64,000 nt of DNA from Pseudomonas sp. MRSN 12121 (GTDB lineage: Bacteria; Pseudomonadota; Gammaproteobacteria; Pseudomonadales; Pseudomonadaceae), in NCBI RefSeq assembly GCF_000931465.1, contig NZ_CP010892.1:2999388-3063387 (forward strand), in the 5' to 3' direction. How positions within the stretch are numbered: position 1 is the stretch's first letter; each line of letters begins with the position of its first letter. The translations under genes and the position numbers were made by a program. Positions 26,691 to 35,933 of the stretch are shown piece after piece. The notes under the pieces are model-generated. The model had not been told where the DNA came from and made no database searches. It saw only the letters and a program-made list of their open reading frames with translations.

Positions 26691-27397
26691 CCGTGAGGAT
26701 CGCTGATGGTCGCAAAGAACTCTCGAGTCTTAGGAGGCATTCCACCAATCGCCTCCAGCATGTTCATTAGTTGATAGGCTTTGTCAGCGTAATATATGAG
26801 AACAGGCGCAAAACCTTTTGCCTTGTATTTTGAGTAATGTTCCAGGAATTCTTGCAGCTTGTTCACGAGGTATTTGATTTCACGGACGGGAGCTTCCACA
26901 ACTGAACCGGGAGAGTTTGCATAGTGCAGGAATTGGGTAAAAGCGGGAGAACTCCCTCCTTGCATCTCAATGCGATCAGCTTCTGCAACCATTTGAGATA
27001 TGGTAATTGCTTGAGATGCATTCGGAGGAGATATGACCTCCAGAAGCAGGGCGGAAAGCCGCTGGTCAATATCCCGAATCACGTGCAGAAACTCCTCTCC
27101 GAGCCTCTCGGAGCTGAATGCCTCCAATTCTTTCCGTGCAATTTCGGTTTGTGCCGCCAATTGTTTTGAGGCCGCTCGGGATTCCCGCTGCTGCAAGCTA
27201 ATCGACCAAAGAGCAGACAAGAATGCAGCAAGGGCGAACAAGGGATTCAAGACCCCCCCAAAGTAGTCACCAAACTGTCCCCAGATTGCTGGGTCAGTAG
27301 AGCGAGCTGTTCCGAATGCAATGATGTAGATGATGCAAACTATCCCGATCGCGGAGATGGCGGCAATTGCGGCGACAGCGAGAATTCGTAGGTTCAT
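26687..27397 (-). CDS. putative abortive-infection protein (PutAbiC-like)
   Basis: A 236-residue protein with the layout of the putative phage abortive infection (PutAbiC) family: TM helix 1 at about 5-28, then WGQFGDYFGGVLNP (39-52) leading into TM helix 2 (about 48-68), a coiled coil (about 66-115: QQRESRAASKQLAAQTEIARKE) and a helical cytosolic domain to the end. Family members are membrane-anchored and some block phage infection by an unknown mechanism. Base composition is visibly more AT-rich than flanking genes, indicating transfer. It lies 156 bases downstream of the helicase-nuclease gene on the same strand. No activity is proven here. Confidence 0.75.
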   Translation of the reverse strand: MNLRILAVAAIAAISAIGIVCIIYIIAFGTARSTDPAIWGQFGDYFGGVLNPLFALAAFLSALWSISLQQRESRAASKQLAAQTEIARKELEAFSSERLGEEFLHVIRDIDQRLSALLLEVISPPNASQAITISQMVAEADRIEMQGGSSPAFTQFLHYANSPGSVVEAPVREIKYLVNKLQEFLEHYSKYKAKGFAPVLIYYADKAYQLMNMLEAIGGMPPKTREFFATISDPHG

Positions 27398-27553
27398 GGC
27401 GTTGACGTTTGACGTGAATGGTCCACAACTTTAGCTCACCGCAGATTGCAGGGATAAATTACTCTGGAGCTGCTTCTGGCTGTTTACTGGCCTCGCGAAT
27501 GGCTCCTATGGATTGCAACCGTTAGCGACTGTCAGCTTCTGACCCGGTTCCGC

Positions 27554-30265
27554 TTATGTGCCAGACGTAGGGCTAGCCCATTGGCTGATAAAGTCGCCAA
27601 CTCTCTGCGTAATGTCACTCTCGACTGTCCGCAGCCGCAGGATGGGAATGCCGCTTTTAGCCAAAATGTCATTCTTCAAGGCGTCCCGAGCCGCCTGCTC
27701 GGGGCGGTCGTGGTACCCGCCATCGACCTCGATTACCCCTAGTGGGGTCTTGCCTACTTTGAAATAGATCACGAAATCGCAGCTGGCACGCCTCATGAAA
27801 GCCCGCTGGTGCTCCGTCCATTCTGGATTACCCGGCGATGCAAGCTGATCCAGCTTGATCTGAGCGTGGTACATCAATGCTTGGCACGCTGGGGCGGACA
27901 GTGCTTCGCGCAGCAACTGCGCCACGATCTGCTCGGACTTGTAGCGCGAATCCTCGGGTCGCAGGCGGGCGTCCAAGCGTGCCAGGGACTGATCGTACTC
28001 GCGGTACAGCAAATCGAATGCCGACACCACCGGCGCGCGCACGATCTGCTCGTCCTGCGCGTAATAGCTGATGTAGCGGATCAGCGCGGCGATGTGGCCA
28101 TTGTTGTCGGCGAACACCTCGTCGCCGGTTACTAGAGTGAAGCGATGTTTGGCCCGCGACACTGCCACGTTGATCATGCGTGGGTCGTCGACGAAATCCA
28201 GGCGTGTTCGCGCCTGGTTGTAGCGCTTCTTGTCCAACACGGTGGAGAAGACGATTTCGTCGCATTCGCGCCCTTGAAACTTGTGCACGGTGTCCTTGAC
28301 GAAATCCGCCGGCAGGCGCGTCTCGGAAAGGTTGACCTGCGCCCGGAATGGGGCGATGTAACCGCGGCCTTCGCCGTCCATTTCGACGGGCTGCCCCTCG
28401 TCCTCAAGCACCTTCAACAAGGAGTCCAACTCCCGAAGGTTGGTGTTTTTACGTGCGTGATTGCCCTTGGCCGTCACCACGAGGCGCAGGGGTTCTTCGC
28501 CCTTGTCCTCCGTCATCGGCACTAGTGCGTTGTCGTAGAACTGCTGGTTGCAGAACTGGATGATCCTAGGGTGGCAGCGGTAATGCTCTTTAAGCAGAGT
28601 TCTGGGCAACGCATCCTGGAAAACGGCAATGCACGAATCCAGCAGGCTGTACTGCTCGCAATCGTAGGCCTCGGCGGGCGCTTGAAGCCCCAGTGCCACT
28701 GGGATGTGCGGCAACTGGCGGTTGTCTCCAACGACGATCAGATTCTTTGCGCAGCCCAGTGGCAGGATGCCTGGCACGATATCCTGCAAAGAGGCTTCGT
28801 CGATGATCACATAGTCGAGGATCGCCCCCCGTGCGATCGAATTAACGATGGAGTGCGTGCCGCTGCCCAGGATAGGGAAACGCTGTAGGAAGGCATCGAA
28901 ACTCTTGCGGTAAGTTTTAGCATCGAAGCTGTCTGACGGCGGCACCTGACAATGCAGATGCTGCTTCAGATGGCGCATCGATGCTGTTGTTAGTTGTTCC
29001 AGTAAGGCTGTGAAATTTGCGCTTGCTAAGGATTCACGGCACGCCAGCAGCTCTGCTTCCTTGTCCCGTAGTGACTTGTCGTAATAATGCATCTGCAGGG
29101 CATGGAACACGGCCATGCGCGAGTCGCCCTCAGCAAAGGGTTTGGCACGCAAAATTCTGAACTTGAACAGTAGCTCGATGCGGTCTTTGAGATGAATACG
29201 CTGCTCGCCGAGGTGAGCCAGATAGGCCATGAGGTCCGCAGTCTTGCGCGGGGTCAGCCCGTACTTGTCCAGAGAGCCTGTGACCCGCACCTCGTTTTCT
29301 ATCTGCCACTGCTGCAGGTAGCGCCGCTCGATGACCAGTTCGTCAAGCTCGATTTGCAGTTGTGCCGCCCTGTTGTGGTCTTGCAGGTGCTGCTTCAAGC
29401 GAGTCAGCAACGCCTGGATCTCATCTAGGGACGGCGCTGGCTCGGGTGCGTTGGATGGCCAAGTAGGCAGGTCGGCGAAGAACGCCTCGCGGTTATCCTG
29501 GTTGCCGAGCTTGGCGATCAAGTGGCCCAGGTCGTATTTCTCCAACTTTTCGTAGACGTTTTCCACGGCAGCATTGTTGTTGGACAGCACTGCTACCGTC
29601 TGCCCGCGTAACAGAATATTGGCGAGGATATTGAGGATGGTTTGGGTCTTGCCTGTCCCCGGCGGGCCTTCGATTACGCTGATCTGTGCGCTGAACGCCC
29701 GCTCGACCGCCTGGACCTGGCTTTCGTTCAGCCCGAACGGATAGATGAATCCCTGGCCCGCCCCCCGTGTACCGTTGGACCCCGTGCAATAGGCTTGCAA
29801 GGCAGTGCCATCGATGGCGGGCAGGTTTTCAAGCTGGCGCACGACATTGCTGGCGATTTCTCGATCAGTCTTCGACTCAGCGTGTTCCTGTCGGGCATTC
29901 GCCACAGTAGTGAGATAGCGGAAGACCGGTGTGTCCTTAATCGATGTCGGGACGGTAAAGCCAATGCCGTCCATTTTGTAGACATAGGGCCTAGCGGCGC
30001 CCGGATAATGCACGATGGCATAGCGCTCACCGTAGATTGTTGCTTTGGCAATGGGCTTGACGATCCTGCTGCCGGGCTTGTGCAGAAATACATTGGTCAG
30101 CTCGCGGGTAGGCGAAACTTGGCAGTTGCTGAGTGGGCGGGTGTATTTTTTCTTGGAGGGGAAGTGACAGGTCAATTCCAGGGCTTCGTACTTGTCGCTC
30201 CAGCGAATCGCCCAGTCGCTGATCTTTGCAGTCTTGTCCTCACCATCCACCTGAATCGAAGTCAT
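27554..30265 (-). CDS. SF1 helicase fused to DUF2726-like nuclease
   Basis: A 903-residue protein. Residues 1-180 form an unrecognised N-terminal region. A Upf1/AAA_11-type SF1 helicase follows: Walker A GPPGTGKT (200-207), a charged insert (about 270-430), Walker B VIIDEAS (486-492), motif III GDNRQLPH (513-520), EHYRCHP (560-566), motif V HKFQGRECDEIVFS (661-674) and motif VI VAVSRAKHR (700-708). Residues 820-885 match a DUF2726/Vsr-like PD-(D/E)XK nuclease: CDFVIY with Asp830, VIEVDG with Glu846 and Asp848, and DALKND with Lys864. The combination recalls helicase-Vsr anti-phage proteins, but here without the large DUF4011/DUF3320 regions. Probably phage defence by DNA unwinding and cutting; unproven. 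Confidence 0.82.
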   Translation of the reverse strand: MTSIQVDGEDKTAKISDWAIRWSDKYEALELTCHFPSKKKYTRPLSNCQVSPTRELTNVFLHKPGSRIVKPIAKATIYGERYAIVHYPGAARPYVYKMDGIGFTVPTSIKDTPVFRYLTTVANARQEHAESKTDREIASNVVRQLENLPAIDGTALQAYCTGSNGTRGAGQGFIYPFGLNESQVQAVERAFSAQISVIEGPPGTGKTQTILNILANILLRGQTVAVLSNNNAAVENVYEKLEKYDLGHLIAKLGNQDNREAFFADLPTWPSNAPEPAPSLDEIQALLTRLKQHLQDHNRAAQLQIELDELVIERRYLQQWQIENEVRVTGSLDKYGLTPRKTADLMAYLAHLGEQRIHLKDRIELLFKFRILRAKPFAEGDSRMAVFHALQMHYYDKSLRDKEAELLACRESLASANFTALLEQLTTASMRHLKQHLHCQVPPSDSFDAKTYRKSFDAFLQRFPILGSGTHSIVNSIARGAILDYVIIDEASLQDIVPGILPLGCAKNLIVVGDNRQLPHIPVALGLQAPAEAYDCEQYSLLDSCIAVFQDALPRTLLKEHYRCHPRIIQFCNQQFYDNALVPMTEDKGEEPLRLVVTAKGNHARKNTNLRELDSLLKVLEDEGQPVEMDGEGRGYIAPFRAQVNLSETRLPADFVKDTVHKFQGRECDEIVFSTVLDKKRYNQARTRLDFVDDPRMINVAVSRAKHRFTLVTGDEVFADNNGHIAALIRYISYYAQDEQIVRAPVVSAFDLLYREYDQSLARLDARLRPEDSRYKSEQIVAQLLREALSAPACQALMYHAQIKLDQLASPGNPEWTEHQRAFMRRASCDFVIYFKVGKTPLGVIEVDGGYHDRPEQAARDALKNDILAKSGIPILRLRTVESDITQRVGDFISQWASPTSGT

Positions 30266-30510
30266 ATTCCCTTATTCCTATGCGCACGATATCCGGCTTC
30301 GCCCCACGCCGGATGCTACTTTCTCCAAGAGGAGTCATTTTGCCATTATTGCGCGTAGGGTCGATAGCCGACTCATGCTTTTAGTCAACTTCCGAGTTGG
30401 TGGCCGAAACTAGTCCATCGCTACCGCCCACTTTTGGTCGATTGCCGTCTCTCATGACGAGCTGCAATCAAGCAAAGTGGACATCACATCTTTATAGAGA
30501 CAAACATCAA
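30266..30510. other. intergenic region upstream of helicase gene
   Basis: AT-richer non-coding stretch between the helicase start and the next small gene. It contains a 7-bp hairpin ATCCGGC / GCCGGAT (30291-30297 with 30308-30314) just upstream of the helicase ATG, which may form in its leader. No attachment-site repeat was found by eye. Confidence 0.4.
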
Positions 30511-30729
30511 TCACCTAATCTGAAAAAGACCAGCAATCACGACCAACGCCTTCCCACCGTCAGCCTCATAGAGCCCCCGCAAACAAGCTTGGTCTGCAAG
30601 TCGATGCAGGCGAAAATGATTGTAGAAGGCCTGGCCCAGGCGTTGCTTCTCGAATTTTCCCTGGTCCCAGAGGCGTAGAAAATCGTCATAAGCCGCGTGC
30701 TCTATTTCCAGCTTCGGTGGGTTGTTCAT
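30511..30729 (-). CDS. small conserved-looking protein (72 aa)
   Basis: A 72-residue protein starting MNNPPKLEIEHAAYDDFLRL, with the pattern WDQGKFEKQRLGQAFYNHFRLH and a C-terminal ADQACLRGLYEADGGKAL. I have the impression of similar Pseudomonas proteins but cannot name a family. It has no signal or membrane segment. The start is placed at ATG 30729, 14 bases after the P-loop kinase stop, so the two are co-transcribed; a longer frame upstream overlaps the kinase and is rejected. Confidence 0.7.
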   Translation of the reverse strand: MNNPPKLEIEHAAYDDFLRLWDQGKFEKQRLGQAFYNHFRLHRLADQACLRGLYEADGGKALVVIAGLFQIR

Positions 30730-30742
30730 GTGCGCAGTCTCT

Positions 30743-31279
30743 CTATTCCGGACAGGCTGCCGCGGCAGCGGGCAGGTTATCGAGAAAGGCGGCGATTTCC
30801 TGCGCACCGCGCAAATGCAGCGTGGGAATCTGTGGCGCTACGGCCAGGCGCACGGCTTCGATGCCTGGGCGGTAGCCGCGATCGAACGTCCAGACGAAGT
30901 CCAGGAAGGTGAGGAATTTCCGGTCGAGTTTTTCGCGGCAACCTGCTGGAAGGTCGGGGCGCGGGCGGTTCATGAGGCTGCGCAGGATTACCCGGGTGAA
31001 GCAGGTGAGCCGGGGCGTGTCGAGCCAGATGACCAGGTCAGCGCGGGGCAGGCGCAGGTCGAAGGTGCGGCGGGCATAGTTGCCTTCGCAGATCCAGGCC
31101 GGCGATGAGATGGCTGCGCGCACCCGGGTGCGGAACTGTTCGGCATCGGGTTCGACCCAGCCGGGTTCCCAGAACAGTCGGTCCAGGTGCACCACGGGAA
31201 GGTTGAGGCGTTCGCCGAGGGCGCGGGCGAGGGTGGATTTGCCGCTGCCGGCGTTGCCCAGGATCACAATCCGTTGCAT
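30743..31279 (-). CDS. P-loop kinase, adenylate-kinase-like
   Basis: A 178-residue cytosolic P-loop NTPase. Walker A GNAGSGKST is at about 8-16; the rest follows the adenylate kinase/FlaR-like topology-modulation family pattern: LNLPVVHLDRLFWEPGW, WICEGNYARRTFDLRLPRADLVIWLDTPR. Such proteins phosphorylate small nucleotides or other substrates, with no assigned target. ATG 31279 has GGAAG upstream and is preferred to the longer frame to 31312. It forms a pair with the 72-residue gene. Confidence 0.88.
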   Translation of the reverse strand: MQRIVILGNAGSGKSTLARALGERLNLPVVHLDRLFWEPGWVEPDAEQFRTRVRAAISSPAWICEGNYARRTFDLRLPRADLVIWLDTPRLTCFTRVILRSLMNRPRPDLPAGCREKLDRKFLTFLDFVWTFDRGYRPGIEAVRLAVAPQIPTLHLRGAQEIAAFLDNLPAAAAACPE

Positions 31280-31365
31280 GGGGAGCTTCCTGTCGCGAAA
31301 AAAGCCGGCCATTGTGCCTAATGTCGATGCGTTTACCCAGTCGGTGCGCGCTAATGCTAACGACT

Positions 31366-31390
31366 ATCGCGAGCAAGCTTCGCTCCTACA
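31366..31390. repeat. REP element (CGAGCAAGCTTCGC family), single
   Basis: One copy of ATCGCGAGCAAGCTTCGC then TCCTACA between the kinase promoter region and the VOC gene stop. Confidence 0.85.
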
Positions 31391-31432
31391 AGCGATCACC
31401 TTCGCTTGACTGACCGGCGCACTCCGTGGCTC

Positions 31433-31888
31433 TCAAGCAAACGCTCCCTCGATAAACGCCTCCAGCGTCCGCTCCTCCAGGATCTCGATGGAGAAATGCC
31501 CGAACTGCTTGGGCAGCCAGAGGATGCGTGTCCCGGAAGGCGACTGCAGGTCGGCGCGGGCCAGGGGATTGCCGTTTTCGTCTTCGGGCTGGACCCCGGA
31601 GGCGATCAGTTCGTCGTAGGCGAACTCGATGTCCGGGGTCGAATAGCAGTGGCGGTAGATCATGCCTTCGCCGGCGCAGTCCAGCAGTTGCTTCAGGTTG
31701 CCGGCCAGGGGCTGGACCAGCATGAAGCGTTCCTGGCCGATCAGTGCGACGGCGTAGCGCACGTGCAGGCCGCCCCGTTCCCAGACTTGCGTCCTGGAGA
31801 TCCGCGCCTTGAGTATCCGGGCGTAGTAGGCGCAGGCCGCTTCCAGATCCTGTACCAGTACATCGACGTGACTGAATTTCAACTCCAT
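31433..31888 (-). CDS. VOC family protein (glyoxalase fold)
   Basis: A 151-residue cytosolic protein with the paired beta-alpha-beta-beta-beta modules of the vicinal oxygen chelate family: MELKFSHVDVLVQDLEAACA at the start, and in the second half CYSTPDIEFAYDELIASGVQPEDE, then SPSGTRILWLPKQFGHFSIEILEE. Histidine and glutamate metal ligands are plausible at HVDVL and at the C-terminal EILEE. The substrate is unknown. ATG 31888 has AGGAGCG upstream. Confidence 0.87.
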   Translation of the reverse strand: MELKFSHVDVLVQDLEAACAYYARILKARISRTQVWERGGLHVRYAVALIGQERFMLVQPLAGNLKQLLDCAGEGMIYRHCYSTPDIEFAYDELIASGVQPEDENGNPLARADLQSPSGTRILWLPKQFGHFSIEILEERTLEAFIEGAFA

Positions 31889-31957
31889 TGAATCGCTCCT
31901 GATGAATCGGCGCCCATGGTAGCCAAGCCCGCCAGGGAACTCGATGGCCCACGCATG

Positions 31958-31994
31958 ACAAAAGGCCCGCACGCTATGCGCCCGGGCCTTTTGT
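31958..31994. terminator. bidirectional intrinsic terminator
   Basis: ACAAAAGGCCCG pairs with CGGGCCTTTTGT (12 bp) around a 13-base loop, 23 bases after the MFS stop on the minus strand, with the A-rich/T-rich bases built into the stem ends. It ends the dkgB-MFS operon. Confidence 0.85.
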
Positions 31995-32016
31995 CGTTGC
32001 TGGAGCGGGCGGGCTG

Positions 32017-33189
32017 TTACGCCGCGTCGCTCAAGGCGGCGTCGGTGGCCTTGCCGCGCCCGCCGACCCACACCAGCAGCAACCCCGCCGCGGCCAGCAG
32101 GCCGCCGGCGACCGGTACGACGGCGTAGCCCAGCCCCTGGCTGATGACCGCGCCGCCCAGCGCCGCGCCCACCGCGTTGCCGAGGTTGAAGGCGCCGACG
32201 TTGATCGACGAAGCCAGGCCCGGGGCCTCGGCGGCGGCGATCATCACGCGCATCTGCAGCGGCGGCACCACCGCGAAGGTGAACACGCCCCAGACCAGCA
32301 GCGCCAGGGCCGCGCTGACATGGCTGCCGAGCAGCAGCGGCATCAGCACCATGATCACCGCCAGGGCGCCGAGGAAGATCTTCGCCGCGCCGTCCAGCGA
32401 CCAGTCGGCCAGGCGGCCGCCCAGGCTGTTGCCGAGGGTGAAGCCGACACCGATCAGCACCAGGCCGAGGGTGACGAAGCCGTTCGAGGCGCCGGTCAGC
32501 TCGGCCAGCACCGGGGCCACGTAGGTGTAGAGGGTGAACATGGCACCGGCGCCGAGCACGGTGGTGGCCATGGCCAGCAGCACGTTCGGCCGGGCGATCA
32601 CCGCCAGTTCGCGACGCACATGCGGCACGCTGCCGCGCTCGCCCTTGGGCAGGGCGTACCACAGGGCGGCGATCGCGATCAGGCCGAGTACCGCGGTGCC
32701 GGCGAACGCCAGGCGCCAGCCGACCTGCTGGCCGATCCAGGTAGCGGCGGGCACGCCGCCGATGTTGGCGATGGTCAGGCCCATGAACATGGTGGCCACG
32801 GCGCTGGCTTGCTTGTCTTTGGGCACCACGCTGGCGGCCACTACCGCGCCCAGGCCGAAGAACGCGCCGTGGTTGAGGCTGGTGACCAGGCGCGAAGCGA
32901 GCAAGGTGTAGTAGTCCGGCGCCAGGGCTGAGAGCAGGTTGCCGAGGGTGAAGATGCCCATCAGCATCATCAGCGCGGCGCGCTTGCCGAAACGGCTGAA
33001 CAGCAGGGTCATGATCGGCGCGCCGACCATCACGCCGATGGCGTAGGCGGTGACCAGCATGCCCGCGCTGGGAATGCTGGCGCCCACGCCTTCGGCGATC
33101 ACCGGCAACAGGCCCATCGGCGCGAACTCGGTGGTACCGATGCCGAAGGCGCCGATGGCCAGCGCGAACAGAACGCGTCCGGATTTCAT
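32017..33189 (-). CDS. MFS efflux transporter (DHA1 type)
   Basis: A 390-residue inner-membrane protein with 12 predicted helices. MFS marks are visible: [15 protein letters not shown] in helix 1, [19 protein letters not shown] at the helix 2-3 loop, and [16 protein letters not shown] in helix 4-5, typical of the AraJ/YdhP arabinose-efflux-like group, drug:proton antiporters. Substrate unknown. The start at 33189 overlaps the stop of the aldo/keto reductase gene by four bases, so both are on one message, suggesting that the reductase and pump deal with the same compound. Confidence 0.9.
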   Translation of the reverse strand: MKSGRVLFALAIGAFGIGTTEFAPMGLLPVIAEGVGASIPSAGMLVTAYAIGVMVGAPIMTLLFSRFGKRAALMMLMGIFTLGNLLSALAPDYYTLLASRLVTSLNHGAFFGLGAVVAASVVPKDKQASAVATMFMGLTIANIGGVPAATWIGQQVGWRLAFAGTAVLGLIAIAALWYALPKGERGSVPHVRRELAVIARPNVLLAMATTVLGAGAMFTLYTYVAPVLAELTGASNGFVTLGLVLIGVGFTLGNSLGGRLADWSLDGAAKIFLGALAVIMVLMPLLLGSHVSAALALLVWGVFTFAVVPPLQMRVMIAAAEAPGLASSINVGAFNLGNAVGAALGGAVISQGLGYAVVPVAGGLLAAAGLLLVWVGGRGKATDAALSDAA

Positions 33190-34007
33190 TGTGGCTGCTC
33201 CTCGTGGTCCCAGACCGGCGCCAGGCCTTCCGGGCTGACTTCGCGGCCGTTGCGTTCGAGCGTGGCGATCAGGGTCATGTCTTCGTCGTCCAGGCGCAGG
33301 CCGATGGCAAGCAGGTTGCTGGCCAGGTTCTCAGGCTTGGTCGAGGACGGAATGACCGCATAGCCCAGTTGCATGGCCCAGGCCAGTGCCACTTGCGCCA
33401 CGGTGGCCTTGTGCTTGGCGGCGATGGCGGCCAGTACCGGGTCCTTGAGCACCTTGCCGTAGGCCAGGGTCATGTACGAGGTGACGCTGATCCCTTGTTC
33501 CTTGAGGAACGCGGTGAGGCGGCTGCCCTGCAAGTAGGGGCTGAGCTCGATCTGGTTGGTGGCGATCTGGTCTTTGCCGACCACTTCGATGGCCTGCCGG
33601 GTCAGCTCGATGTTGAAGTTGGAGATCCCGATCTGGCGGGTCAGGCCCAGCTTCTTGGCTTCTGCCAGGGCGGTCATGAACTCCGGCAGCCCGACGCCGT
33701 TGCCCGGGGCCGGCCAGTGGATCAGGGTCAGGTCGACGTAGTCGGTGCGCAGCTTCGCCAGGCTTTCGCGCAGGCTCGGGATCAGCTTGTCGGCGGCGTA
33801 GTGGTCGACCCAGATCTTGGTGGTGAGGAACAGCTCGGAACGCGGCACGCCGCTCTCGGCGATCGCCTGGCCGATATCGGCCTCGTTGCCGTAGATCTGC
33901 GCGGTGTCGATCGCCCTATAACCCAGGGCCAGCGCGGACTTCACCGAGTCGATGACAGCCTGGCCAGTCAGACGGAAAGTGCCGAGGCCGAAGGAAGGAA
34001 TACTCAT
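33186..34007 (-). CDS. dkgB: aldo/keto reductase, DkgB-like
   Basis: A 273-residue NADPH-dependent reductase of the AKR superfamily. The catalytic tetrad region is visible: [14 protein letters not shown] (Asp-Tyr), TTKIWVDHY (Lys), then LTLIHWPAP (His); the coenzyme loop reads [14 protein letters not shown] near residues 230-244. It matches 2,5-diketo-D-gluconate reductase B in layout. ATG 34007 has TGGAGCAG upstream; a frame open to 34274 is not needed. It starts the operon with the MFS pump and likely reduces reactive aldehydes or keto-sugars. Confidence 0.9.
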   Translation of the reverse strand: MSIPSFGLGTFRLTGQAVIDSVKSALALGYRAIDTAQIYGNEADIGQAIAESGVPRSELFLTTKIWVDHYAADKLIPSLRESLAKLRTDYVDLTLIHWPAPGNGVGLPEFMTALAEAKKLGLTRQIGISNFNIELTRQAIEVVGKDQIATNQIELSPYLQGSRLTAFLKEQGISVTSYMTLAYGKVLKDPVLAAIAAKHKATVAQVALAWAMQLGYAVIPSSTKPENLASNLLAIGLRLDDEDMTLIATLERNGREVSPEGLAPVWDHEEQPQ

Positions 34008-34482
34008 GAATCTGCTCCAGATGATTGAGGCGGTTAGACGACTGCCGTGGCGCCGAGCGTTGTGGCCCGTGGTGGGGTAGCCGTTTGGATGGGGCCTAGT
34101 ATGTCGATCCGCGGGAGAGGGATTAAGCCGCGGGCGGACCAAAGTCTTTTGACTTGGAGTCACGAATCGGAGGGGTAAGGGTGGGGTTTTGGAATGGATT
34201 CGGGGTTTCAGGCGACCCGTTGCGCAGCTGCCGGCCGAGAACTCCCAGGGCGGCTCGGAACAACAGTTGCCCAACTAAAAATCCAACTTGCCCCCTCAAT
34301 ATAAAAAATGAATGTTCCTGTTTTTATGCAGGGAAAAGATATTTTTAGTTGAAGTTAGATTGGTGTTTTAGAGTTTTGTTAAAGCTTTAAACTATTAATG
34401 CCAAGTTTTTAACAAAGGTTTACATCGATGCTTTATTTCATTGGATATAGTTTTTCGCAACTAGAGAACTTGGAATGATTCA
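34008..34482. other. AT-rich divergent intergenic region with inverted repeat
   Basis: A 475-base gap between dkgB and the oxygenase gene. The half from about 34270 to 34480 is conspicuously AT-rich compared with the rest of the window. It contains a perfect 11-bp inverted repeat, CAACTAAAAAT (34272-34282) and ATTTTTAGTTG (34341-34351), separated by 58 bases. No complete gene is visible. It is probably the promoter/regulatory region of the oxygenase gene, or a scar of an insertion. Confidence 0.5.
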
Positions 34483-35148
34483 ATGCAGTTGGGCAATAAT
34501 CTGCTGGACCCTGAACGGATAAAGATCCGACGATTGTTCGCAACTCCGCTGGCGAGTATCCAGCATCCCGACGCCGAACGACTCAATGCCGAATTGAAAG
34601 CCGTGGTCATCCGCCGGATGGCCGAGGATCGCGGTGGCGCGCAGCGCAGCAACGACGGTGGCTGGCAATCGGCGAACGATTTTCCTGAGTGGGGAGGCGA
34701 GGCCTGCGACGCGCTGGTGAAGTTCGCGAAAGAGTTCGCCCGGCAACTGACCGCGGTACACAGCGAGCAATACGGGCTGATCGAGCCCGGTTTCGAATGG
34801 ACGCTCAACGCCTGGGCAAATGTTAATGAGGCGGGCCACAGTAATGCGCTTCATGGACACCCGGGCGCCTTCTGGTCAGGGGTTTACTGGGTCGACGCCG
34901 GGGGCAGGGAAGAGGACCCGGCGGTCGGCGGGGATATTGAGTTCATCGATCCGCGCGGCATGGTCGCATCGACCTATAACCCGGCTCTGCGAATGAGAGT
35001 CGAAGATTGCCTTGCCGCAGGTTTCAGCAGTACCTGTGCGGCCAGAAGTGGAACCTTCATCCTGTTTCCTTCATGGCTGATGCACTCGGTTCAACGCTTT
35101 GAAGGAAACCGGCCGCGCATCTCCATCGCCTTCAACTTCGGCGTTTGA
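34483..35148 (+). CDS. 2OG-Fe(II) oxygenase family protein (TIGR02466-like)
   Basis: A 221-residue cytosolic protein resembling the TIGR02466 putative 2-oxoglutarate/Fe(II) oxygenase group. The iron-binding region is at NALHGHPGAFWSGVYWV (about residues 122-138), the distal histidine is in FPSWLMHSVQ (about 195-204), and the 2-oxoglutarate arginine in RPRISIAFNF near the end. The substrate, possibly a protein or small molecule, is unknown. The only start is ATG 34483 with a weak upstream site. It sits alone beside an AT-rich leader, so it may be a recent acquisition or a tightly regulated gene. Confidence 0.85.
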   Translation: MQLGNNLLDPERIKIRRLFATPLASIQHPDAERLNAELKAVVIRRMAEDRGGAQRSNDGGWQSANDFPEWGGEACDALVKFAKEFARQLTAVHSEQYGLIEPGFEWTLNAWANVNEAGHSNALHGHPGAFWSGVYWVDAGGREEDPAVGGDIEFIDPRGMVASTYNPALRMRVEDCLAAGFSSTCAARSGTFILFPSWLMHSVQRFEGNRPRISIAFNFGV

Positions 35149-35272
35149 GAAGTTGTCGTTGGCGCGCAGCGCTATCCGTTTCCTCGACATGCTCCCATGA
35201 TTGTTTTGGTCGTTAGCAGTCCGTCATGACTGGCCGCTACCGGCCGAAAGTGCACTCCCGTCATACGCCCGC

Positions 35273-35647
35273 TTACACCTGCATCAACAGCCGCAAGCGC
35301 ATCCTCCCGGCCAGGCTACGGCACCAGCGCCAGGCAGCCGCCAATCCGCGCTGTTGGTATTGCTCGAACAGTTCGAAGCGCTCCAGGCGCAGTCCGGCGG
35401 CCTGCAGTTCGGGGCTGTCGGGCTGGGCCAGCCGCGCCAGGCCGGCGTCCAGCCCGCGGTAGTCCCGGTCCGACTGAACGAGCCAACCCAGCTCGCCGCG
35501 TTTTTCGTCGCAGAACAGCAACCGGCAGCGGCTGTGCAGTTGCCGGTCGAGGATCGCGTTCAAGCGCTGGCCCAACTGCGCCGTCTGCAGCGACGCGCTG
35601 CGCACTTGGGTGACCAGTAGAAAACGGTGGTTATAAGAGGGAATCAA
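35273..35647 (-). CDS. hypothetical protein (about 124 aa)
   Basis: A frame of about 124 residues on the minus strand with protein-like composition: SYNHRFLLVTQVRSASL at the start, CRLLFCDEKRGELGWLVQSD, then RLERFELFEQYQQRGLAAAW. There is no signal or membrane helix. The start is uncertain: TTG 35647 is the first candidate, and there is no ATG near it. The opposite strand has a shadow frame. I do not recognise the family. Confidence 0.5.
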   Translation of the reverse strand: MIPSYNHRFLLVTQVRSASLQTAQLGQRLNAILDRQLHSRCRLLFCDEKRGELGWLVQSDRDYRGLDAGLARLAQPDSPELQAAGLRLERFELFEQYQQRGLAAAWRWCRSLAGRMRLRLLMQV

Positions 35648-35933
35648 CGCCAGCCCAGCCTCGATGGGAGAGGGCAGGAATTAACACATTCTCATGACGG
35701 ATTGAGGAATAGGAAGTGTCCTAAAGTGGCCCTGGGCCATTCTGATCGGCCCTGGCCGGCGCGGCTTTCAGGGGGGATCTGGGGTACAGCGGAGTCAGGC
35801 TGCTGGCTTCCTGTTGCGGGAGGACAAAGTATGAGCGTCTGCTAGCCTTAGCCAAGTCATCGAGGTCGGCCGTTCTCACTCCCTGACATTGATCCAGTCC
35901 TCTCAAGCCTGTCTGACCACATGAGGTGGGACG

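Noticed and set aside
35201..35620. 139-residue plus-strand frame
   Set aside because: Antisense to the minus-strand hypothetical, Gln/Ala/Pro-rich with no ribosome site.
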